Shown piece by piece: positions 21,718-31,217 of a stretch of DNA of 37,784 bases. A model generated the notes under the pieces. That model was given only the letters and a program-made list of their open reading frames with translations. It was not told the origin of the DNA and made no database searches. The stretch is taken from contig SXSC01000260.1 in the NCBI GenBank assembly GCA_005792355.1, positions 1-37,784 of the forward strand, given 5' to 3'. Numbering within the stretch: position 1 is the first letter of the stretch; the number at the start of each line of letters is the position of its first letter. The DNA comes from Opitutaceae bacterium. Its GTDB lineage: Bacteria; Verrucomicrobiota; Verrucomicrobiia; Opitutales; Opitutaceae. Both the position numbers and the translations under genes were made by a program.

Positions 21718-23921
21718 TGAAAGTTAACCGCTCCCTGCTCGCCCTCCTGGGATTTGTTCCCGCGTTGGTGCTGGTGCCCGCAGCGCAGGCGCAGCGGCGG
21801 CCCCACATCGGCTACACCTACCCCGCGGGTGGTCAACAGGCCACCACTGTCCAGCTCAAGCTGGGCGGACAGGATCTCGACGATGTCAACGCGGTGCTCG
21901 TCACCGGTTCGGGCGTCACCGCCAGGGTGGTTGAGTATTATCGGCGTTTGAACAATCAGGAGATCCAGTTGCTGAACGAGCAACTGCGGCTGCTGAAGCG
22001 ACCGGGACCAGCCAGCGCTGGCGCGGCGACCGGGAAAAATGCTCCGACGGGATCAGCACACGCCGCGTCGGGTCCGGAACTGATCGCGCAGATCGAGCGG
22101 CGGACGCGCGAGTGGGTGCAGACGCCCGCGTGCGCTTCGATCTCCAGTCTGGTCTTCGTCGAGGTCACCATCGCACCCGACGCCGAGCTCGGGGTGCGGG
22201 AACTCCGGCTGGCCACGCCCCGCGGCGTGTCGAACCCGCTGCCGTTCCACGTCGGTCAGCTGACCGAGTACGCGCGGACGCCGATGAGCAGCGCCCTCCT
22301 CCAAGTGCTCGGCAAGGAAGCCACGGCCCTCCGCAAACGGCCGGCCGCCGACGCCGAGGCCCGCGTCGCCCTGCCCTGCACGGTCAACGGCCAGATCGCC
22401 TCGGGCGAGGTGAACCGCTATCGGTTCGAAGCCAGCCAGGGCCAGCGTTTGGTGATCTCCACCCAGGGGCGCCAGCTGATTCCCTATATCGCGGACGCCG
22501 TTCCCGGTTGGTTTCAGCCCGTGATTGTCCTCACCGACGCGAAGGGGAGGGAAGTGGCGTTTGCCGACGACTACCGGTTCAAACCCGACCCGGTGATTCT
22601 GTATCAGGTGCCCCAGGACGGAGAATACGTGCTGGCGATCCACGACAGCATCTACCGCGGCCGCGAGGATTTCGTCTATCGCATCACGCTCGGCGAACTG
22701 CCGTTTGTCACGAGCCTCTTTCCCCTGGGCGGGCAGGTCGGCGCCACCTTGCCGCCCGACCTGGCCGGCTGGAATATTCACGACGCCGACCTCGAGCTGG
22801 TCGCGCCGCCTCCGGGCCCGCAGCCGGGGCTGCCGGCGCTCCGCGCGAGCCGGCTGGGCTACGAGTCCAACCACCTGCCCTTCGCCTTGGACAACCTGCC
22901 AAACGCGATTGAAACCGAACCCAACAACTCCGAGGCGACCGCGCAGAAACTCATCCTGCCGGTCGTCGTCAACGGGCGCATCGGCCAGCCGGACGATTGG
23001 GATGTGTTTCAATTCACGGGCAGGGCGAACGATCAGATTGTCGCGGAAGTGCAGGCGCGCCGGCTCGATTCCCCGCTCGACTCCGTGATCAAGCTCACCG
23101 ACGCGACCGGCCGGCTGCTCGCGTTCAACGACGATCGCGAAAATCTCGCCGCGGGCGTGAACCCGCACCACGCGGATTCCTCTTTCACGGCCCGCCTGCC
23201 CGCCGACGGCACCTACTACGTCCACCTCGGCGACACCGCCCGCCAGGGCGGCGGCGAATATGGCTACCGCCTGCGCCTCGGCGCACCGCAGCCCGATTTC
23301 GAGCTGCGCGTGGTTCCCTCCAGCGTCAGCCTTCCGCTCAACGCCACCGCCGCGGTCAGCATCTACGCCGTACGCAAGGACGGATTCACGGGGCCGATCA
23401 AGCTGGCCCTGGACGATCCGCCCGCGGGGGTTTCGGCCACGCCCGTCACCCTGGCCGCCAACCAGACCATGACGCGGCTCAACTTGAAAGGCACGGCGGC
23501 GGCGGCGAAAGCCCCCGTCACGCTCTCCGTCATCGGCAGCGCGAAAATCGGCGGGCAGGAAATCGTCCGCGGCGCCGTGCCGGCCGAGGACCGCATGCAG
23601 GCTTTCCTCTGGCGGCATCTCGTACCCGCCAACGAACTCCAAGCCCTCGTCTTTGATCCACGGCAGCAACCGCCGCCCAAGCGCGTCCCCCCGGCACGAC
23701 CGGCGCCGGCGGTCGCCACCCAGCCGATGGTTGCGGCTGACGTTGCGGCTGGAACCACTGGTGCGGCCGCCACCACTGCGGCGGCGGCGACCGCGAAACC
23801 CAAGTTCACGCAGCAGCAGATCACGGGGCGACTGCGACAGCTCAAGCTCCTGTACGAAGAGGGCCTGCTCACCGAAGATTTCTACGCAGCCAAAGTCGCC
23901 GAATGCGAAACGTCCTCCTGA
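21717..23921 (+). CDS. secreted pre-peptidase C-terminal (PPC) domain protein with SHOCT-like tail
   Basis: This 734-residue protein begins at the ATG at 21717 with a signal peptide ending Ala-Gln-Ala (about residue 26). A first beta-rich domain opens with RPHIGYTYPAGGQQATT. PPC-like domains lie at about 205-330 (NRYRFEASQGQRLVIST) and 395-525 (AIETEPNNSEATAQKL, DWDVFQFTGRANDQIV, ADGTYYVHLGD). An immunoglobulin-like stretch and a Pro/Ala/Thr linker follow. The last 40 residues (GRLRQLKLLYEEGLLTEDFYAAK) look like a SHOCT oligomerisation helix pair, which is unusual at the end of an extracytoplasmic protein. It completes the DUF1549-DUF1501-PPC cassette. The function of the cassette is unknown; binding or assembly at the cell surface is a guess. 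Confidence 0.88.
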   Translation: MKVNRSLLALLGFVPALVLVPAAQAQRRPHIGYTYPAGGQQATTVQLKLGGQDLDDVNAVLVTGSGVTARVVEYYRRLNNQEIQLLNEQLRLLKRPGPASAGAATGKNAPTGSAHAASGPELIAQIERRTREWVQTPACASISSLVFVEVTIAPDAELGVRELRLATPRGVSNPLPFHVGQLTEYARTPMSSALLQVLGKEATALRKRPAADAEARVALPCTVNGQIASGEVNRYRFEASQGQRLVISTQGRQLIPYIADAVPGWFQPVIVLTDAKGREVAFADDYRFKPDPVILYQVPQDGEYVLAIHDSIYRGREDFVYRITLGELPFVTSLFPLGGQVGATLPPDLAGWNIHDADLELVAPPPGPQPGLPALRASRLGYESNHLPFALDNLPNAIETEPNNSEATAQKLILPVVVNGRIGQPDDWDVFQFTGRANDQIVAEVQARRLDSPLDSVIKLTDATGRLLAFNDDRENLAAGVNPHHADSSFTARLPADGTYYVHLGDTARQGGGEYGYRLRLGAPQPDFELRVVPSSVSLPLNATAAVSIYAVRKDGFTGPIKLALDDPPAGVSATPVTLAANQTMTRLNLKGTAAAAKAPVTLSVIGSAKIGGQEIVRGAVPAEDRMQAFLWRHLVPANELQALVFDPRQQPPPKRVPPARPAPAVATQPMVAADVAAGTTGAAATTAAAATAKPKFTQQQITGRLRQLKLLYEEGLLTEDFYAAKVAECETSS

Positions 23922-24463
23922 CCGGCTGACCGGTATTCCGCCCCGCGGCAGCATGATCCTTTTGGCGCGGGCGGGGGAATGGGTCGCAGGGGATTAAATT
24001 CCTTGGCCGTTGCTGACCCCGTGGGATTGGCCGCCGTTGCGGTAGTGGCCCCGGTCTGGAGCGCCGCAATGATGCAAGACGCGGGCGATCAAGAAAACGC
24101 AGCCGCGACTCGACGAGTTTCAATTTTTGATATCCTCGGCAAAATCCGGGCTGGGATGAGGAAAAGATCAGCAGCGTGACCCTGAACCGAACTCGCCAGG
24201 TGCGATGATCAGCGAACGGTTGTTACGATGCAGTTTGCCGTTGCTCGTTTACGGCGGAAATCAGGAGCGGCTTAAGGGTCTTGAACCCGGCTGTCGGACT
24301 CCACGAAGAAGTCCGCGAGGGAAACCGAAGCGGGCGGGCTGATGGCTGCGCAGTCGTAGCGGTCTCGTACGGGCAAACTCATGGTCCGGAGATGATGAGG
24401 AGGATCGACAGTCCAGGCGGCCGCGTTTACAAACTCCGCAGTTCGACCAGGTCCGAAACAGAA
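23922..24463. other. long gap before the fucosidase gene
   Basis: These 540 bp are visibly less GC-rich in places than the flanking genes. Small open frames (for example about 23979-24179, +) have no recognisable content. A 5-bp stem ACCGG/CCGGT with a CTGA loop sits directly after the PPC gene and may be a weak terminator. I see no RNA gene, though the long leader could hold regulatory elements. Confidence 0.4.
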
Positions 24464-26938
24464 ATGAACGCGTCCATGATGAAGACCATTCACGTCCTTG
24501 CCGCTGTGTTGCTGGCCCCATTGGCCGCCGGACCCGCCGCCAGCTCCGCTGCTCCCGTTCCCCCGGTGCCCGTCCGGGGATCCACCGTCGCGCCAAACGG
24601 CGATTGGCTTCTTTGGTACGGCGCGCCCGCCCGGATCTGGGAGGAGGCGCTGCCGGTCGGCAACGGCTTCATGGGCGCGATGGTTCACGGTGGCGTGCCC
24701 ACCGAACACCTCCAGTACAACGAGCACACGGTCTGGACCGGCCAGCCGCGTTCCTACGCGCACCCCGGCGCGGTCAAGGCGCTGCCGCCGCTGCGCACGC
24801 TGCTGCAGGAGATGCGGGCGCTCGAACGGGAGGCGTTCCAGCTCGATCCACTGGGCCGGTCGCCGGCCGCCCGGGAAAAGCTGGCCGCCGCCCGCGCCCG
24901 GCAGAAGGCGGCGGAAGATCTCGGCACGAAGGAATTCATGAGCGAGCCGGTGCGCCAGAAAGCGTATCAGCCATGCGGTGACCTCTGGATCGATTTCACC
25001 GGGCATGAGAATGTGACAGATTACCGCCGCTGGCTGGACCTCGACGCCGGGCTGGCGGTCACCGAATACAAGTCCGGCGCCACCTCTTTCCGCCGCGAGG
25101 TCTTCGCCTCGCATCCCGACCGCGTGGTCGCTCTGCGAATCGTGGCCACCGGGCCGTCCACGCTCGACTGCGTCGTACGGTTGAGCAGCGCGCACCCCGA
25201 TTCGCGGGTGGCCACCGCGGGCGGCGACACGCTGGTGCTGCGCGGGCAGGTCGAGGCCGGGGGCGTTCGCTTCGAGAGCCGGGCCGTGCTCGCGGTGGAG
25301 GGCGGCCGCGTGCAGGCGGAGCCGGCGGGTCTGCAGGTGAGCGGCGCCCGTGAGCTCGTCATCCGCCTCGTCGCCGCCACGAATTTCAAGAACTACCGGG
25401 ATATCTCCGGCGATCCGGCCGCGGGCGCCACCGCGTTGCTGGCGCGTTCGGCGGGCAAATCTTGGGCGCAGTTGCGGCAGGCACACACCGCCGATCATCA
25501 GACGATGTTTCGCCGCGTCGCCCTCGATCTCGGTCGGACGGCGGCCGCGCGGGAACCGACCGACGAACGGATCCGGCAATTCGCGACCGGCAGCGATCCC
25601 CAGCTCGCCGCGTTGATGTTCCAGTATGGCCGCTATCTCTTGATCGGCTCCAGTCGCGCGGGCGGGCAACCGGCAAACCTGCAGGGCATCTGGAACGACA
25701 AGCTGCGCCCCTCTTGGGACAGCAAGTACACCTGCAACATCAATACGGAGATGAATTATTGGCCGGCCGAACTGACGGCGCTCGGAGAATGTCACGAGCC
25801 GCTCTTCACGGCCCTGGCGGATCTGGCGGAGTCCGGACGCGAAGTCGCGCGGGAGCACTACGGCGCGCACGGCTGGGTGGTGCATCACAATTTTGATCTC
25901 TGGCGCGGGGCCGCGCCGATCAACGCCTCCAACCACGGCATCTGGGTGACCGGCAGCGGCTGGATGGCCACGCATCTCTGGGAGCGTTACCTCTTTTCGC
26001 AGGACCGGCAGTTCCTCGAACAGACCGCCTATCCCCTGATGAAGGGAGCCGCGCAGTTCTACGCCGATTATCTCTTTGAGGATCCGCTGACCGGCTGGCT
26101 CATCAGCGGTCCGTCCAATTCACCGGAACAGGGTGGCCTTGTGATGGGCCCGACGATGGACCACGCGATCATCCGCACGCTGTTTCGCCAGACCGCCGAG
26201 GCCGCGAAGATTCTCGGCTCCGATGCCGGTTTCGCCACGCAACTCACCACCCTGGCCGGACGCCTCGCGCCCAACCAGGTTGGTCAGCACGGCCAGCTCC
26301 AGGAATGGCTCGAAGACAAGGATGACCCCAAAAACCTCCACCGTCATGTCTCCCACCTGTGGACCGTTTATCCGGGGGACGACATCACCTGGCGCGATCG
26401 GAAGTTTTTCGATGCGGCCCGACAATCCCTGGTTTACCGCGGCGATGCCGCGACCGGCTGGAGCATGGGCTGGAAGGTGAACCTCTGGGCCCGGTTTCTC
26501 GACGGCGACCACGCGGTGCTCATTCTGCGGAATCTGATCACGCCCACGGGGCTCAAGAAAGGCCAGGGCGGGCTGTATCCGAATTTGTTCGACGCCCATC
26601 CGCCGTTCCAGATCGACGGCAACTTTGGCGCCTGCGCCGGCATCGCCGAGCTGCTGCTGCAGTCGCACCTCCGCACGGAGGACGGCGGTTTCCTGCTGCA
26701 TCTGCTGCCCGCGTTGCCGGGCTCCTGGGGCACGGGCAGCGTCAAGGGCCTGCGCGCCCGCGGCGGCTTCGAGGTGGACCTCGCCTGGGCCGGGGGAAAA
26801 CTCGTTTCCGCCCGGATCAAGTCGGCGGCGGGCGCTCCACTCGGCGTGCGCCTGGGCGACCAGACCGCCACGCCGAAAATCCGCCCGGGTGAGACGATCG
26901 TCCTCGGTGCGCGGCTGGGCGCGCGGGAGGTGCCGTGA
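24464..26938 (+). CDS. GH95 family alpha-L-fucosidase
   Basis: About 824 residues from the ATG at 24464; Met codons at 24476 and 24479 are equally possible starts, and the signal peptide begins at the latter. Family GH95 enzymes hydrolyse terminal, mostly alpha-1,2-linked, L-fucose (some members cleave galactose). The opening [23 protein letters not shown] is the family signature, and the (alpha/alpha)6 catalytic barrel follows an N-terminal beta-sandwich. By analogy with the Bifidobacterium enzyme, the catalytic residues are kept: Asn425 and Asn427 in [11 protein letters not shown], Glu555 in [11 protein letters not shown] and Asp718 in FQIDGNFGA. There is an expanded charged helix at about 120-160. 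Secreted. It stands alone here, without a transporter or fucose-pathway gene nearby. Confidence 0.95.
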   Translation: MNASMMKTIHVLAAVLLAPLAAGPAASSAAPVPPVPVRGSTVAPNGDWLLWYGAPARIWEEALPVGNGFMGAMVHGGVPTEHLQYNEHTVWTGQPRSYAHPGAVKALPPLRTLLQEMRALEREAFQLDPLGRSPAAREKLAAARARQKAAEDLGTKEFMSEPVRQKAYQPCGDLWIDFTGHENVTDYRRWLDLDAGLAVTEYKSGATSFRREVFASHPDRVVALRIVATGPSTLDCVVRLSSAHPDSRVATAGGDTLVLRGQVEAGGVRFESRAVLAVEGGRVQAEPAGLQVSGARELVIRLVAATNFKNYRDISGDPAAGATALLARSAGKSWAQLRQAHTADHQTMFRRVALDLGRTAAAREPTDERIRQFATGSDPQLAALMFQYGRYLLIGSSRAGGQPANLQGIWNDKLRPSWDSKYTCNINTEMNYWPAELTALGECHEPLFTALADLAESGREVAREHYGAHGWVVHHNFDLWRGAAPINASNHGIWVTGSGWMATHLWERYLFSQDRQFLEQTAYPLMKGAAQFYADYLFEDPLTGWLISGPSNSPEQGGLVMGPTMDHAIIRTLFRQTAEAAKILGSDAGFATQLTTLAGRLAPNQVGQHGQLQEWLEDKDDPKNLHRHVSHLWTVYPGDDITWRDRKFFDAARQSLVYRGDAATGWSMGWKVNLWARFLDGDHAVLILRNLITPTGLKKGQGGLYPNLFDAHPPFQIDGNFGACAGIAELLLQSHLRTEDGGFLLHLLPALPGSWGTGSVKGLRARGGFEVDLAWAGGKLVSARIKSAAGAPLGVRLGDQTATPKIRPGETIVLGARLGAREVP

Positions 26939-27177
26939 GGGGCGGATCGCTGCGGATTGCGCTTACCCCTGATTTTGGGGCTTCGGAATCGTGGTCATTC
27001 CCAATTATCGCGAGCTACTTTTCCTCACGATGTTAACCTGTAACAGGCAGACTCCGGCGGATCGCCGTGCCTGCGTGCACGCCGCGGGATCAGAGGTGGT
27101 AGGCACGGATAGCGATTCACGGACCCCATTGGGCCAGCCTGAAAAATGTAAAGCCTGACCTTGCCGACCAACCCCAT

Positions 27178-27462
27178 TCACGCCGCGGTGAATACAACTT
27201 TGAGGCCGAGCGCGGACAGCACGGCGTTGAGGCTCGACAGGCGTGGATTGCCCTCGCGGGAGAAAAAACGATAAAGGCTCTCGCGGTTCAGTTTGCTGAG
27301 TTCTGCCGCCCGACTCACCCCACCCTGTACTTCCACGACGTCGCGCAGTCCGACGAGGAAGACTTCGGGGCCTTCCTCATAACAGGCCGTCAGGTATTCT
27401 GCCGCCCGTTCCGGGTCTTTCAGTTGTGTCTTCAGGATTTTCTTGTAGCTCATTGTTTTCAT
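27178..27462 (-). CDS. XRE-family antitoxin, HI1420/'probable addiction module antidote' type
   Basis: This 94-residue protein begins at the ATG at 27462, which overlaps the toxin stop (ATGA) and has AAGGAG 7-8 bp upstream. The N-terminus (AAEYLTACYEEGPEVFLVGLRDVVEVQGGVSRAAELS) and the helix-turn-helix part (LNRESLYRFFSREGNPRLSSLNAVLSALGLKV) match the addiction-module antidote family partnered with HigB/Gp49-like toxins. It should bind the toxin and repress the operon. The antitoxin frame is intact although the toxin frame is not, which is the usual order of decay because losing the antitoxin first would be harmful. Confidence 0.9.
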   Translation of the reverse strand: MKTMSYKKILKTQLKDPERAAEYLTACYEEGPEVFLVGLRDVVEVQGGVSRAAELSKLNRESLYRFFSREGNPRLSSLNAVLSALGLKVVFTAA

Positions 27463-27793
27463 GACTTTTTCTCCTTGAATTGATGCCAGTACTGTTTGGC
27501 CAGCCGGATGTCTTTTTCCTGAGTGCGCTTGTCGCCACCGCAAAGCAGCACGACCAGAGTCCGGCCCTGTTGACCGAGATACACCCGATAGCCTGGCCCG
27601 TATCCACCCGCAGCTCAGACACCCCGTCTCCGACCGAATTGCAGTCGCCCAAGTTTCCCCACCGCACGCGCACGAGGCGGGCTAGAACCCGTGCGGCGGC
27701 CCTCGCATCGGAGAGATCGCACCGCCACTCGTCGAAGGGCACCCGCCCGTCATCGGTGCGGAACGCGACCATTTTTCTCGGTGTAACGATCAT
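27459..27793 (-). pseudogene. HigB/Gp49-like (HI1419-type) toxin with one-base frameshift
   Basis: From the ATG at 27793 (GGGGGA just upstream) the frame reads a normal toxin N-terminus: VPFDEWRCDLSDARAAARVLARLVRVRWGNLGD and VGDGVSELRVD. The expected C-terminus, YGPGYRVYLGQQGRTLVVLLCGG then DKRTQEKDIRLAKQYWHQFKEKKS, is present in full but in another frame, ending at 27459. Inserting one T (minus strand) after GTGGAT, near 27602, restores an uninterrupted protein of about 111 residues with the usual LRVDYGPGYRVY junction. So the gene has either a one-base deletion or an assembly error here. Read without correction it runs into a nonsense tail through the antitoxin gene. It lies first in the operon, with an inverted-repeat operator upstream. 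Confidence 0.88.
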
Positions 27794-27802
27794 CGTCCCC
27801 CA

Positions 27803-27820
27803 TGTAGCTTTTACGCTACA
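27803..27820 (-). promoter_or_regulatory. toxin-antitoxin operator/promoter dyad
   Basis: TGTAGC and GCTACA form a 6-bp dyad with a 6-base spacer, 10 bp upstream of the toxin start. A HigA-type antitoxin normally autoregulates through such a palindrome overlapping the promoter. On the minus strand the spacer reads GTAAAA, which could include part of a -10 element. Confidence 0.6.
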
Positions 27821-27958
27821 AAGGCGTCATGCGCGTTGCGGCCGAAAGAAACTGACGACCTCTCGGAAGTGCGCCCAATCGCGAACACCGAACGCCCTGA
27901 CCTGGTCGACCACCGTCGTGCTCCGCACTGAACGCGGGCAAATCGTGTTCCGCGCGCA

Positions 27959-28996
27959 TCAGCCGCGGCTTTCTCGCTTCACCACCCCAATGCCCGGGCG
28001 GTCGGGCAGCGTGATCCGGCCGTCGACGATCGTCGCGCCGTCAAAGCAATCGTTGGCGATCAGCACGGCGCCGTCGAGGTCCGCCCAGTCGACCAGCGGC
28101 GAAAGTTGGGCCGCCGCCGAGATCGCACACGAGGTCTCCGTCATGCAGCCGAGCATCACTTTCAAGCCGAGCGCCCGCGCGAGCACGATCATCTGCCGCG
28201 CCTCGCGCAGCCCCGTGCATTTCATCAGCTTGATGTTGATGCCGTCGAAGACCCCGCGCGTTTTTGGCACCTCCGCCAGCCGTTGGACACTCTCGTCGGC
28301 GATCAGCGGCAGCGGGCTGCGTTCGCGCAACCAGGCCGTGTCGTCGAGCAGTTCCTTCGGCATCGGCTGCTCGATGAAAACCACCCCGCGACCGGCCAGC
28401 CATTCGATCAGGCGCAAAGCCTCGTCGCGATCGCGCCAGCCTTGGTTCGCGTCCACCGTGATTGGCTTGTCGGTCACGTCGCGGATCGCGGCGATCGTCG
28501 CGCGATCCGTCGCCGCGTCGCGTCCGAGTTTCACCTTGATGATTTTGTAGATGTCGGCCTCGCGCGTTTTCGCGCGCACGGCCTCGGGCGTGTCGATGCC
28601 GATGGTGTAGGAGGTCACCGGCGCTTTTTGCGGATCAAGCCCCCAGATGCGATACCACGGCGCACCCAGTTTTTTTCCAATCCAATCGTGGAGCGCAATG
28701 TCGACCGCCGCCTTGGCCGCGGTGTTGCCGGGCGCGAGCGCGTCGATCGCCGGCAGGATTTCCTCCCGCTGAAACGGATCGTCCACCGCCGCCAACCACG
28801 CCGCCGTTTGTTCCAGAAACGCCGCCGCGGTCGCCTGGCTTTCACCCAGATACGGCGGCATCGCCGCCTCGCCATAGCCGATGATCCCGTCGCGCTCGAC
28901 CTCGACCATCATCGCCGGCGTCGAGGTGCGGGTGTTGCTCGCAATGCCAAACGCATGCTTGAGCGCGAGCGTGTAGGGCAGAAAGCGGAGTTGCAT
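27959..28996 (-). CDS. dipeptide (L-Ala-D/L-Glu type) epimerase, enolase superfamily
   Basis: This 345-residue protein is read from the ATG at 28996. The longer open frame upstream (to 29404) is the shadow of the PAS gene. It belongs to the enolase superfamily, muconate-lactonising subgroup. Metal ligands: Asp182 in VDANQGW, Glu209 in IEQP and Asp234 in ADES. Acid/base lysines: Lys154/Lys156 in IKVKLG and Lys256 in INIKLMKC. The late MLGCMTE and DLDG motifs are those of dipeptide epimerases, which interconvert L-Ala-D-Glu and L-Ala-L-Glu during murein peptide recycling. Specificity for another dipeptide is possible. The PAS gene lies 22 bp upstream on the same strand, so co-transcription is likely. 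It should act in the cytoplasm. Confidence 0.93.
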   Translation of the reverse strand: MQLRFLPYTLALKHAFGIASNTRTSTPAMMVEVERDGIIGYGEAAMPPYLGESQATAAAFLEQTAAWLAAVDDPFQREEILPAIDALAPGNTAAKAAVDIALHDWIGKKLGAPWYRIWGLDPQKAPVTSYTIGIDTPEAVRAKTREADIYKIIKVKLGRDAATDRATIAAIRDVTDKPITVDANQGWRDRDEALRLIEWLAGRGVVFIEQPMPKELLDDTAWLRERSPLPLIADESVQRLAEVPKTRGVFDGINIKLMKCTGLREARQMIVLARALGLKVMLGCMTETSCAISAAAQLSPLVDWADLDGAVLIANDCFDGATIVDGRITLPDRPGIGVVKRESRG

Positions 28997-29018
28997 CCGG
29001 GGATCGCCCACGCGCTCC

Positions 29019-29627
29019 TCAGGCCGCCACTCCGCGCGCACCGACCGGAGAAGCGGATCGGTCCGCCGGCAACTTCCGCTCCTTCGCCACAAACCACAGC
29101 GGCAGGCCCTCGTCGTCGAGAATCGGCGTGATGGCGACATCGACGCGATAGCGCGAGCCGTCCTTGTGATAATTGACCAGCGTCTCACGGCAGGGACGCC
29201 GGTCGCGCACCGACTCGCGGATGCGCCGCACCGCCGCCGGATCGGTTTCGACTCCCTGCAAAACGTGACCGGGCTTGCGGCCCTTGAGTTCCTCCAGGGA
29301 ATAGCCGCACATCGCCGTGAACGGCGGGCTGACCCACTGCACCAACCCGCCGGTGTCGGTGACCACCACGCCGTCCGGTTCCGTCTGTCGCGGATGGGCG
29401 TCAAGGGCGCCGAGGAGGCGGGTTTTCAATTCCGCCGGCGGCAGTGCCGCGGCCGGCGTCGGGTGCGACATCACGACCGCCGTCCCCACCTGGAGCAGTG
29501 CCGCCACATGCGACTGCAGTTCCTGGTGAAATTCGAGGATGAGTTCGAAGTTCTCCCGCTCCGGCGCGGCGAGGGCGCCGGACACATAGAGTGCGGCGCG
29601 GTCTTGGAGAAGTTCGGAAAGCATCAT
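29019..29627 (-). CDS. PAS domain protein with anti-sigma-like N-terminal helix region
   Basis: Translation from the ATG pair at 29627/29624 gives 202 residues with no signal peptide, so it is cytoplasmic. Residues 4-50 (ELLQDRAALYVSGALAAPE, then FELILEFHQELQSHVAALLQV) resemble the helical N-terminal region of anti-sigma factors ('ELAALYALGALxxxERxxFE'), but without their zinc ligands. Residues about 85-187 form one PAS domain related to LOV domains, with GRKPGHVLQG at 116-125 and VNYHKDGSRYRVDV. The flavin-adduct Cys of true LOV proteins (GRNCRFLQG) is replaced, so no blue-light photochemistry of that type is expected. There is no output domain. It probably works through a partner protein. 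It is divergent from the sialidase-like gene 113 bp away. Confidence 0.8.
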   Translation of the reverse strand: MMLSELLQDRAALYVSGALAAPERENFELILEFHQELQSHVAALLQVGTAVVMSHPTPAAALPPAELKTRLLGALDAHPRQTEPDGVVVTDTGGLVQWVSPPFTAMCGYSLEELKGRKPGHVLQGVETDPAAVRRIRESVRDRRPCRETLVNYHKDGSRYRVDVAITPILDDEGLPLWFVAKERKLPADRSASPVGARGVAA

Positions 29628-29740
29628 GGCGAGGTGAAGGGCACCCCGCCCGCCGGTCAAAGGAGAATTGCGGGCACGCCGTGATCCTTTCCGAATCTTG
29701 CGGTTCGCGGCCCGAGTCTCCCAATGTGGAGCAGCCCCCA

Positions 29741-31009
29741 ATGAAGACCATCCTCCGCGCCTTCGCCGCCATCGGCACGATCTGCCTCCTGACCAGCCTC
29801 GTTCTCGCCCAACCGACCGCGGCGCAAAAGCAGGACACCACGCTCGCACCGCCCAAGAACCTCAAAACCATCCTCGCGCCCGGCTACACGATTCCCACGG
29901 TGGATCTGAGCCGCGAAACCCAGCGGCAGGTGATCGTCGATCGCGAGGCCGGGCAGTATCTCGGCCATCCGACCACGGTCCTGCTGGAGGATGGCCGGAC
30001 CATGCTCATCGTTTATCCGAAGGGTCACGGTCGCGGCGCCATCGTCTACAAACGCAGCACGGATGGCGGCAAATCGTGGAGCGCCCGCCTGCCGACCCCG
30101 AAGTCGTGGGAGACGTCACTCGAGGTCCCCACGCTGCACCGCGTGGTGGATGCGGCCGGGCAGAAACGCATCATCATGTTCAGCGGACTGTATCCCATTC
30201 GGATGGCGGTCACCGAGGACGATGGCGCCACGTGGAGCGAATTGAAGGCGATCGGCGATTTCGGCGGCGTGGTCACGATGGCGACCGTGATTGATCTCAA
30301 GACGGGTCCCGGGGAGTATCTCGCCTTCTTCCACGACGATGGTCGCTTCATCCGTGGCGGCACGGAGGAGCGTTTTCGGATGAAAGGGCCGCACAGCGAC
30401 CACACCTCACCCGCCGCGAAACCGTGGCGCTTCTGGGTGTACACCACGCGGTCGAAAGACGGTGGGATGACCTGGAGCGTGCCCGCGCCCATCGCCATGC
30501 TGCCGGAGGCGAATCTCTGCGAACCGGGGGCGCTGCGTTCGCCCGACGGAAAGCAAATCGCCGTGCTGCTGCGGGAAAATTCCCGCAAATACAATTCGTT
30601 CGTCATCTTCTCCAGCGACGAGGGTCTCACGTGGACGGTGCCCCGCGAATTGCCGGCCGCCCTCACCGGGGATCGCCACACCGCGAAATACGCGCCCGAT
30701 GGCCGCCTCTTCATCAGCTTCCGCGATACGACGCACGTCAGCCCCACCAAGGGCGACTGGGTGGGCTGGGTCGGCACCTATGAGGATATCGTGCGAGGCC
30801 GGGAGGGTCAGTATCGCGTGCGCCTCATGGACAACACCAAGGGCTCCGACTGCACGTACCCGGGCGTCGAGTTACTGCCCGACGGCGCGATCGTCACCAC
30901 CACCTACGGCCATTGGACGGAAGGAGAGCTGCCCTACATCGTGAGCGTGCGTTTCACCTTGCCGGAGCTCGACGCGAAGGCGGCGGCGCAGCGCAACCCA
31001 CGGTCTTGA
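29741..31009 (+). CDS. secreted sialidase/neuraminidase-like (BNR/Asp-box) protein
   Basis: This 422-residue protein starts at the ATG at 29741 with a signal peptide (cleavage near residue 28). At least four Asp boxes (S/T-x-D-x-G-x-T/S-W) mark a six-bladed sialidase fold: STDGGKSW (106-113), TEDDGATW (158-165), SKDGGMTW and SSDEGLTW. GHPTTVLLEDGRTMLIVYP near 75-93 is the first strand region typical of the exo-alpha-sialidase-like group in Verrucomicrobiota and Bacteroidota. I cannot place the three sialic-acid-binding arginines with certainty, so real sialidase activity is not proven; other glycan-cleaving or glycan-binding roles are possible. It fits the polysaccharide-use theme of the sulfatase and GH95 genes. 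Confidence 0.85.
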   Translation: MKTILRAFAAIGTICLLTSLVLAQPTAAQKQDTTLAPPKNLKTILAPGYTIPTVDLSRETQRQVIVDREAGQYLGHPTTVLLEDGRTMLIVYPKGHGRGAIVYKRSTDGGKSWSARLPTPKSWETSLEVPTLHRVVDAAGQKRIIMFSGLYPIRMAVTEDDGATWSELKAIGDFGGVVTMATVIDLKTGPGEYLAFFHDDGRFIRGGTEERFRMKGPHSDHTSPAAKPWRFWVYTTRSKDGGMTWSVPAPIAMLPEANLCEPGALRSPDGKQIAVLLRENSRKYNSFVIFSSDEGLTWTVPRELPAALTGDRHTAKYAPDGRLFISFRDTTHVSPTKGDWVGWVGTYEDIVRGREGQYRVRLMDNTKGSDCTYPGVELLPDGAIVTTTYGHWTEGELPYIVSVRFTLPELDAKAAAQRNPRS

Positions 31010-31217
31010 AGCGCGCGGATGGTCCCGGCGCGGCCATCCCTCCGTGGATGGTCCGGTTCCCGCCCGAACATCTCGCACCGCGGCGCAGGGCCGCAACCAA
31101 AGGAACCCTGCGCGATCCGACGACTTTCCGCCCATGGAGGCGGGGTGCCCTCCGTTTCCGACCCAACGCGTGCCGCTTTGCGCTGTGGCTCTTTTTCTGC
31201 TGGGGTCGCCGGTCAAT

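Noticed and set aside
28997-29404. N-terminal extension of the epimerase to 29404
   Set aside because: The extra residues are the out-of-frame shadow of the PAS gene; the enolase-superfamily start fits the ATG at 28996.
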